Source of the DNA: Candidatus Scatomorpha merdipullorum | Lineage (GTDB): Bacteria > Bacillota > Clostridia > Oscillospirales > Oscillospiraceae | NCBI GenBank assembly: GCA_018716795.1 | Contig: DVJK01000069.1 | Location: 1-18,621, forward strand | DNA: 18,621 nucleotides | Direction of reading: 5' to 3' | Part shown: in pieces, positions 14,431-18,621 of the stretch | Layout: every line of letters starts with the position of its first letter | How positions within the stretch are numbered: the stretch's first letter is position 1 | Translations under genes and position numbers: made by a program | Notes under the pieces: model-generated | Told to the model about the DNA's origin: nothing | Seen by the model: only the letters and a program-made list of their open reading frames with translations | Databases searched by the model: none

Positions 14431-14691
14431 TTGGAAGACAGGAAAATCACGGAGATCCGCGCCAGCGAAGTCACGGTGGAAGTCACTGACGCCGCGACGG
14501 GCCAGACTTTCAGACGCACGCTGCCGATAGACTACTACGAGACGGCGAACTGCCTGCGCCTGGTGGCCGAGGACGCCAACGGCGAGAGCGCGCAGCTGGT
14601 CTTTTACTCCGGCACCGGCATGGGACGCCTGCGCGATCTGACCGGCGGCGGGCCGAACAGCGACCCCTGCGGCGGTCATGGGCGTCAGTAA
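14431..14691 (+). CDS. Small unknown protein at head of the plus-strand genes
   Basis: An 86-residue protein that I do not recognise. It begins (TTG start) EDRKITEIRASEVTVEV, reads as alternating beta strands to about residue 65, and ends in a Gly-rich stretch GGGPNSDPCGGHG with a single Cys and His that could bind metal. The TTG is supported by AAAGGAG 9 bases upstream and a promoter about 45 bases before it; the ATG at 14424 opens a different frame that stops quickly. Codon use matches the GC-rich neighbours, which supports that it is real. Position directly opposite the aldehyde oxidoreductase and before the cofactor genes suggests a role in the same system, but nothing in the sequence defines it. 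Confidence 0.6.
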   Translation: MEDRKITEIRASEVTVEVTDAATGQTFRRTLPIDYYETANCLRLVAEDANGESAQLVFYSGTGMGRLRDLTGGGPNSDPCGGHGRQ

Positions 14692-14841
14692 CAATACTGG
14701 TTTGATTATACAAGAACATTCTACTACCGCTGTAAAACAAGGTCAAATTATTAAAAAATATAAGTCGATTTATCTGTCGAATTGCACAAAACCGACCCTG
14801 CGCTCCGGCGCGGGAGAGGGATGCGAACAGGAGGTGCAAAC

Positions 14842-15771
14842 TTGGAAATAGGAGCTGTCATAACCGCGGCGGGTATGTCGTCGAGAATGGGCGAGTTCAA
14901 GCCCATGCTGAGCATAGGTACTATCTCGATAGCGCAGCGAGTGACGGCGACTCTGCGCCAGGCCGGGGCGGAGAAGATGGTCATGGTCACCGGCAACAAC
15001 GCGGAGGAGCTGGAGAGGCACTTGTCCAAGAGCAGGGTCATATTCCTGCGCAACGAGAACTACGCCAGCACGCAGATGTTCGACTCGGCGAAGATAGGCC
15101 TTGAGTACCTGCAGGGAAAGTGCGACGTGGTGCTGTTCACCCCGGTGGACGTGCCGCTGTTCACGGCGGCGACGGTGCGCGCGCTCCTGGCCAGCGGCGC
15201 GCCGCTGGCCTGCCCGGTGTGCGGGGGTCAGCCCGGCCACCCGATACTGATGTCCGCCGAGGTGATAGACAGGGTGCTGACCGACTCGGGCGAGCGCGGA
15301 TTGCAGGGCGCGCTCGAGCGCTGCGGCGTACCCATGACGCAGGTAGAGGTGGAGGACCCGGGCATACTCATGGACGTGGACACCCCCGCCGACTACGCCG
15401 AGCTGCTGGAGGTGCACAACAGCCAGCTGTTCCGTCCCGTCCTTGAAGTGGGCATAGCGCGCGAGCGCAGGTTCATGGATTCGCGCGTGGCGATGCTGCT
15501 GGCTCTGACCGACGAGACAAGCTCCGTCCGCCAGGCGTGCCAGCGTATGCAGCTCTCCTACAGCTCCGGCTGGAACGCGATAAACCTGCTCGAGCGCGAG
15601 CTGGGCTGCCAGATAGTCGAGAGAACCCAGGGCGGCTCCAAGGGCGGCCGCAGCCGCCTCACAGAGCAGGGACGCGAGCTGCTGGACAACTACGAGCGCT
15701 ATGTCCGCTCCCTGAGCGACATGGCCGCAGATATGTTCAAGGAGTTCTTCCCCGGCCTGAGCGAGAGCTGA
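14842..15771 (+). CDS. MobA-like NTP transferase fused to ModE-like DNA-binding domain (DVU_1551 type)
   Basis: A 309-residue two-domain protein. The N-terminal nucleotidyltransferase (about 1-195) has ITAAGMSSRMGEFKP, the NTP-binding loop of MobA/MocA enzymes, and the metal-binding Asp in FTPVDVPL; these enzymes attach CMP or GMP to molybdopterin. The C-terminal winged helix (about 215-290: SVRQACQRMQLSYSSGWNAI, then TQGGSKGGRSRLTEQG) is of the ModE/LysR type. A combined cofactor-maturation and sensing role is inferred. TTG at 14842 is preferred: AGGAGGTG ends 5 bases upstream, and the domain starts right there; the in-frame ATG at 14821 has no well-spaced site. A 7-bp GC hairpin (14797-14814) precedes that site. 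The 150-base gap upstream is AT-rich, with no promoter I trust. It is followed by a terminator-like palindrome pair. Confidence 0.88.
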   Translation: MEIGAVITAAGMSSRMGEFKPMLSIGTISIAQRVTATLRQAGAEKMVMVTGNNAEELERHLSKSRVIFLRNENYASTQMFDSAKIGLEYLQGKCDVVLFTPVDVPLFTAATVRALLASGAPLACPVCGGQPGHPILMSAEVIDRVLTDSGERGLQGALERCGVPMTQVEVEDPGILMDVDTPADYAELLEVHNSQLFRPVLEVGIARERRFMDSRVAMLLALTDETSSVRQACQRMQLSYSSGWNAINLLERELGCQIVERTQGGSKGGRSRLTEQGRELLDNYERYVRSLSDMAADMFKEFFPGLSES

Positions 15772-15794
15772 AGCCGAGCACGGCGCCAAACGAC

Positions 15795-15843
15795 AAATCC
15801 CTCCGTGTCTCACACGGAGGGATTTATCCGTGTGAGACACGGA
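15795..15843. terminator. Paired palindromes: terminator with alternative folds
   Basis: Hairpin one: AAATCCCTCCGTGT (15795-15808), loop CTC, ACACGGAGGGATTT (15812-15825), a perfect 14-bp stem. Hairpin two: TCCGTGT (15827-15833), GAG, ACACGGA (15837-15843). The second element is the exact reverse complement of the core of the first (15802-15818), so the region can also form one 17-bp hairpin with an 8-base loop. It lies 24 bases after the NTP transferase stop. Confidence 0.7.
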
Positions 15844-15881
15844 GCAATTTATCAATCTTCAAGATAAATATAGAGAAAATC

Positions 15882-15910
15882 TTGACAAGCAAATGCATAA
15901 TTGCTAGGAT
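15882..15910 (+). promoter_or_regulatory. Strong promoter for histidine phosphatase-HD and XdhC genes
   Basis: TTGACA (15882-15887) and TAGGAT (15905-15910) are exactly 17 bases apart, in a locally AT-rich stretch. Transcription would start near 15917, giving an 84-base AT-rich leader. TTGCTA occurs twice (15901-15906 and again near 15943), possibly regulator sites. The terminator just upstream and this promoter together make 16001-18027 a separate transcription unit. Confidence 0.65.
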
Positions 15911-16000
15911 GATTGCGTCAATGTTATTTATAATTCTAACTTGCTATTGAATACAACTCGCATGCGCAGATAAAAGCCGCACAGCCTGGGGAGTGATGAA

Positions 16001-17032
16001 ATGCCGAGCATATATCTCATACGCCACGGAAAGCCGGACTTTCCGGGCGGAGCGCGCATGTGTCTCGGGAGGACAGACCTGCCGCTGGGCGCCCTCGGCA
16101 GGCTCCAGGCGGCGATGCTGGGGTTCGAGCTGAGGGGCGCGGCAGAGGCCGTGTACTCAAGCCCGCTCTCCAGGGCGGTGCAGACCGCCCCGCCGCTCGG
16201 GAGCGAACCGGAGGTGCTCGACGGGCTCACGGAGCAGTACGCCGGGGAGTGGGACGGGCTGACCTTTGACGAAATCCGCGCCCGCTGGCCGGAGCTATAT
16301 GCGCGGCGGGGGATCGAAAAGTACCTGCCCATGCCGGGCGCGGAGCCGGACGAGAGCGCGCTCTCGCGCTTTTCCGCCGCCGTAGCTACGGCGCTTGCGG
16401 CGAGCGGCGGCAGCGCCGCCGTAGTCGCGCACTCCGGCGTCATAAGGCTGTACCTTAACAGCCTGGGCGCGGGCATGATAAAGCTCCCCTACGGCTCCTA
16501 TGTCCGTCTGGAGCTCGAGGGCGGCCGGCTTGCAGTATCCGGGGAAATAGGCGTGCTGCCGCACCCGGAGCTGACGGACGGGCGCTGCATCGCGCTGCTG
16601 GAGGCCGCGCGGCTGCCGGAGAACACAGTGCGCCACTGCGCCGCGGTGGCGGAAAAGGCGACGGAACTCGCCGACAGGCTTGGGCTGGACGCGGCTCTGA
16701 CGCGCCGCGCGGCGCTGCTCCACGACATCGCCAGGCCGGAGCCGAAGCACCCCGAGACGGGAGCCGGGTGGCTGCGGGAGCTGGGCTATCCCGAGATAGC
16801 GGACATAGTCCGGCTGCACCACGACCACACGGGCGACACGCTCGACGAGGCGGCGGTGGTGTTTATTGCGGACAAGCTGGTGCAGGGCGAAAGAGCCGTC
16901 ACTCTGGACGAGCGCTTTGCCGCGAGCGCGCAAAAGTGTAAAACGCCCGAGCAGCTCGCGCACCATCAGGCGCGGCGGCTGGCTTCGGAGAAAATAGTGA
17001 AGCTTATCGAGGAAAGAGGAGTAGAGATATGA
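16001..17032 (+). CDS. Histidine phosphatase fused to HD domain
   Basis: A 343-residue fusion. The N-terminal domain (about 1-185) is a histidine phosphatase: YLIRHGKP with catalytic H9, SSPLSRAVQTA with the conserved Arg, E83 in YAGEWDGL, and the second His in VVAHSGVIR (H144). The C-terminal domain (about 200-335) is an HD phosphohydrolase with H212, H241-D242 in LLHDIARP, and HHDH at 273-276. Both active sites look complete. Single-domain relatives act on small phosphorylated metabolites; which substrate is used here is unknown, but placement with XdhC and the NTP transferase suggests cofactor or nucleotide handling. ATG at 16001 has GGGGAG about 8 bases upstream. The stop overlaps the XdhC start (ATGA). 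Confidence 0.85.
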   Translation: MPSIYLIRHGKPDFPGGARMCLGRTDLPLGALGRLQAAMLGFELRGAAEAVYSSPLSRAVQTAPPLGSEPEVLDGLTEQYAGEWDGLTFDEIRARWPELYARRGIEKYLPMPGAEPDESALSRFSAAVATALAASGGSAAVVAHSGVIRLYLNSLGAGMIKLPYGSYVRLELEGGRLAVSGEIGVLPHPELTDGRCIALLEAARLPENTVRHCAAVAEKATELADRLGLDAALTRRAALLHDIARPEPKHPETGAGWLRELGYPEIADIVRLHHDHTGDTLDEAAVVFIADKLVQGERAVTLDERFAASAQKCKTPEQLAHHQARRLASEKIVKLIEERGVEI

Positions 17033-18027
17033 AAAAGCTTTTCAAGATCATGCGCGACCGCCTCAGCGCGGGCGAAGACCTGGTGCTCGTGACCGTCATA
17101 GCGTCCTCCGGCGCGACTCCGCGCGGCGCGGGGGCGAGGATGCTCGTCGGCGCCGGGGGACGGCTGTGCGGGACCATAGGCGGCGGCAGCGTGGAGTACC
17201 GCTCCGAGCATATCGCGGCCGAGCGTCTGGAAAAGCGCGCGTCGCTGGTGCACGACTTCTCGCTGACCAAGGACGACGTCCAGAACCTGGGCATGATCTG
17301 CGGCGGAGCCGTGAACGTGTTTTTCCACTTCATACCCGCCGGCGACGGGAACGCCATCGCCGTGGCGGACGAGGCGCTGCGCCGCTTCGCCGCCGGAGAG
17401 AGCTTCTGGCTGGTGAGCGACCTCGCCGGGGACGGCAGGCTCTCGCTGGTGAACCGTGACGACTGCCCCGAGTGGCTGAGCGCGCACCTGAACGCGCACC
17501 CGCAGCGGGTCAACGAGGGCGGGCGCGACGTGTTTGTGGAGCAGATGAACAGCTCCGGCCGCGTCTACATCTTTGGCGGAGGCCACGTCGCCCAGGCGCT
17601 GGAGCCTGTGCTGACCGGGGCGGGCTTCCGCTGCGTGGTGATGGACGACCGCAGCGAGTTTGCAAAGCGGGAGCTGTTCCCGAGTGCGGAAGAGATAAAG
17701 CTGATCGACTTCAACCGCATAGCCGACAGCGTCACGATAACCGGCGAGGACTACGTCTGCGTCATGACCCGCGGGCACGCCTTTGACACCGTGGTTCAGG
17801 CGCAGGTGCTGCCCATGCACCCGTACTATATCGGCGTCATAGGCTCGCGCGCCAAGGCCGCCGGGGTGAGGCAGCAGCTCATTGAGAATTACGGCATATC
17901 CGAGGCCGACTGCGACCAGGTCACGACGCCCATCGGCCTGGACATCAAGGCGGAGACGCCGGCGGAGATAGCCATATCCATTGCCGCGCAGCTCATAGAG
18001 GTGCGCGCGGGTCGGGCGGCGAAATGA
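17029..18027 (+). CDS. XdhC/CoxI-family molybdenum hydroxylase maturation protein
   Basis: A 332-residue protein with the full two-domain XdhC layout. The N-terminal CoxI-like part carries SSGATPRGAGARM and GTIGGGSVEY plus Cys-containing MICGGAVNV; the C-terminal Rossmann domain begins with VYIFGGGHVAQAL and includes the family's VIGSRAK. XdhC proteins bind molybdenum cofactor, promote its sulfuration and insert it into xanthine dehydrogenase-type enzymes; here the client is very probably the aldehyde oxidoreductase encoded divergently. ATG at 17029 is coupled to the preceding gene by ATGA overlap, with GAAAGAGGAG upstream. Length matches stand-alone XdhC of the EF2563-type selenium-dependent systems, but I see no selD, yqeB or yqeC in this window, so selenium dependence is not shown. 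Confidence 0.92.
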   Translation: MKKLFKIMRDRLSAGEDLVLVTVIASSGATPRGAGARMLVGAGGRLCGTIGGGSVEYRSEHIAAERLEKRASLVHDFSLTKDDVQNLGMICGGAVNVFFHFIPAGDGNAIAVADEALRRFAAGESFWLVSDLAGDGRLSLVNRDDCPEWLSAHLNAHPQRVNEGGRDVFVEQMNSSGRVYIFGGGHVAQALEPVLTGAGFRCVVMDDRSEFAKRELFPSAEEIKLIDFNRIADSVTITGEDYVCVMTRGHAFDTVVQAQVLPMHPYYIGVIGSRAKAAGVRQQLIENYGISEADCDQVTTPIGLDIKAETPAEIAISIAAQLIEVRAGRAAK

Positions 18028-18061
18028 ACCGCGCCCTGCGCTGACGGGCAAAACCGACCGC

Positions 18062-18093
18062 AAGCCCCGGACGTCCGCTCCGATGCGGGCTTT
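18062..18093 (+). terminator. Terminator-like hairpin after XdhC gene
   Basis: AAGCCC (18062-18067) pairs with GGGCTT (18087-18092), with a possible inner stem CGGA/TCCG and the tail TTTATAAC. It lies 35 bases after the XdhC stop. The stem is interrupted, so strength is uncertain. Confidence 0.5.
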
Positions 18094-18106
18094 ATAACAA
18101 ACGCAA

Positions 18107-18136
18107 AAGCAGCCGGCGCAGATGCGCCGGCTGCTT
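18107..18136. terminator. Strong GC-rich hairpin
   Basis: Nearly perfect inverted repeat: AAGCAGCCGGCGCA (18107-18120) and TGCGCCGGCTGCTT (18123-18136), effective loop about 6 bases. On the minus strand it is followed by TTTTGCGTTTG, a usable U-rich tail; on the plus strand the tail is GTATATATGG. It closes the GC-rich block and marks the base-composition change. Confidence 0.65.
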
Positions 18137-18303
18137 GTATATATGGGCGGTGTGTGTAGAGGTGGGTTGTTGGTTATGTTTTTTCATTTTACCTAATTTT
18201 TCTTTCATGTTGATGACTATTTCACTCCCCTATGCTAAATTTACAAATGTGGGGCTGACTATATGTCAGAACACCGATCATAGTAAAGGGAGAAATAAAA
18301 GTA
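18137..18303. other. AT-rich intergenic stretch, no clear gene
   Basis: From the hairpin to the next start codon the sequence is AT-rich with no convincing coding region on either strand. TTGATG (18210-18215) followed by TATGCT (18231-18236) could be a weak promoter, though spacing is short at 15 bases. Confidence 0.4.
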
Positions 18304-18621
18304 ATGGATACACCGGGTGATTTGTCTCTGCTTGAACGGAAGTGTAAAATTCGCAATATTATTATTGGTGTTTTTGCTTTCTTTCTTCTTATTACTGCCC
18401 GTTTCATAAAAGATGTCTTGTATGGTGTATGTTTTCCTTCTTGGCCTGTGTATGTGGCTTGTATTGGGCTTTATATTCTGTTCCCAAAGTATCACGTTAT
18501 ACGAAATGCCGAGAAGAGTTTCAAGTTATCTTTGGGTAGTCGGAAAAATAGATTTGTTCTCCTCTTTATCTGGATGTTTGCCTGTTTTGCTTTTATGTAT
18601 AACTTCAAACCAAACTATACA
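18304..18621 (+). CDS. Membrane protein, 5' part (runs off the window)
   Basis: An open frame of 106 codons with no stop before the window end. The product begins MDTPGDLSLLERKCKIRN and has three hydrophobic segments at about residues 19-34, 43-60 and 87-104, so it is an integral membrane protein; I do not recognise the family. AAAGGGAG lies about 11 bases upstream of the ATG. Codon use is AT-rich (ATT, TTT, CTT, TAT), unlike every other gene in the window, which points to recent acquisition. The opposite-strand frames here are less likely because they lack a ribosome binding site and any family-like sequence. Confidence 0.6.
   Translation, partial: MDTPGDLSLLERKCKIRNIIIGVFAFFLLITARFIKDVLYGVCFPSWPVYVACIGLYILFPKYHVIRNAEKSFKLSLGSRKNRFVLLFIWMFACFAFMYNFKPNYT

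Noticed and set aside
14770..15855. 361-codon minus-strand open frame opposite the NTP transferase
   Set aside because: Product is His/Ala/Leu-rich and lacks motifs; the plus strand has two recognised domains.
15917..16000. Molybdenum-cofactor riboswitch in the leader of the histidine phosphatase-HD gene
   Set aside because: The leader is only about 84 bases, AT-rich, with no strong multi-stem fold; the known motif is larger and GC-richer.
14787..18059. CAAAACCGACC found at both 14787-14797 and 18049-18059
   Set aside because: Only 11 bases shared, different contexts; likely chance and not evidence for attachment sites.
18135..18320. 61-codon plus-strand open frame in the AT-rich gap
   Set aside because: No ribosome binding site, starts in the hairpin flank, no domain-like sequence.
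18222..18495. Minus-strand open frames of 61 and 78 codons at the right edge
   Set aside because: Lys/Asn-rich antisense products without a ribosome binding site; the plus-strand membrane protein explains the region better.

Overview
The window looks like chromosomal DNA of a GC-rich anaerobic Firmicute (Clostridia; an Oscillospiraceae-like gut organism is my best guess). The reasons are an efp gene followed directly by a CD1247-type acidic zinc-ribbon protein, a free-standing RelA/SpoT-type HD gene next to a STAS/kinase gene, strong AGGAGG ribosome binding sites, frequent ATG/TTG/GTG starts in tightly overlapping genes, and a molybdenum-hydroxylase gene set typical of anaerobes. No rRNA, tRNA, CRISPR array or transposase was seen. 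The last ~470 bases are clearly more AT-rich than the rest.

Layout. (1) 2-818, plus strand: the 3' part of efp and a CD1247-like protein, ended by a strong bidirectional terminator at 848-886. (2) 887-2646, minus strand: an HD phosphohydrolase translationally coupled to a STAS-kinase gene that is split by one in-frame TAG at 1859-1861. A good promoter drives this pair from 2683-2712. (3) 2838-3478, plus strand: a small four-helix membrane protein and an overlapping XRE-type regulator. (4) 3483-14284, minus strand: a nine-gene run. In transcription order it is a MOP-type molybdenum aldehyde oxidoreductase, two paralogous lipoproteins, a dicluster/CCG iron-sulfur protein, a two-CxxC redox protein, a SAM methyltransferase, a C_GCAxxG_C_C protein, a radical SAM protein (TrsS type) and a PaaK-like CoA ligase. 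(5) 14431-18027, plus strand, divergent: a small unknown protein, a MobA-like NTP transferase fused to a ModE-like DNA-binding domain, a histidine phosphatase-HD fusion and an XdhC protein. (6) 18028-18621: terminator-like hairpins, then the 5' part of an AT-rich membrane-protein gene running off the end.

Regions 4 and 5 form the main system. Gene content and order match, from memory, the Desulfovibrio vulgaris DVU_1551-DVU_1559 neighbourhood, whose members are known as families that travel together with molybdenum hydroxylases but whose joint chemistry is, to my knowledge, not worked out. A reasonable model is that the NTP transferase and XdhC mature and insert the molybdenum cofactor. The radical SAM protein, methyltransferase, CoA ligase and Cys-rich proteins would either make or modify a dedicated cofactor or process the substrate. 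The dicluster protein would take electrons from the aldehyde oxidoreductase. The two secreted lipoproteins look like a lineage-specific insertion into this module.
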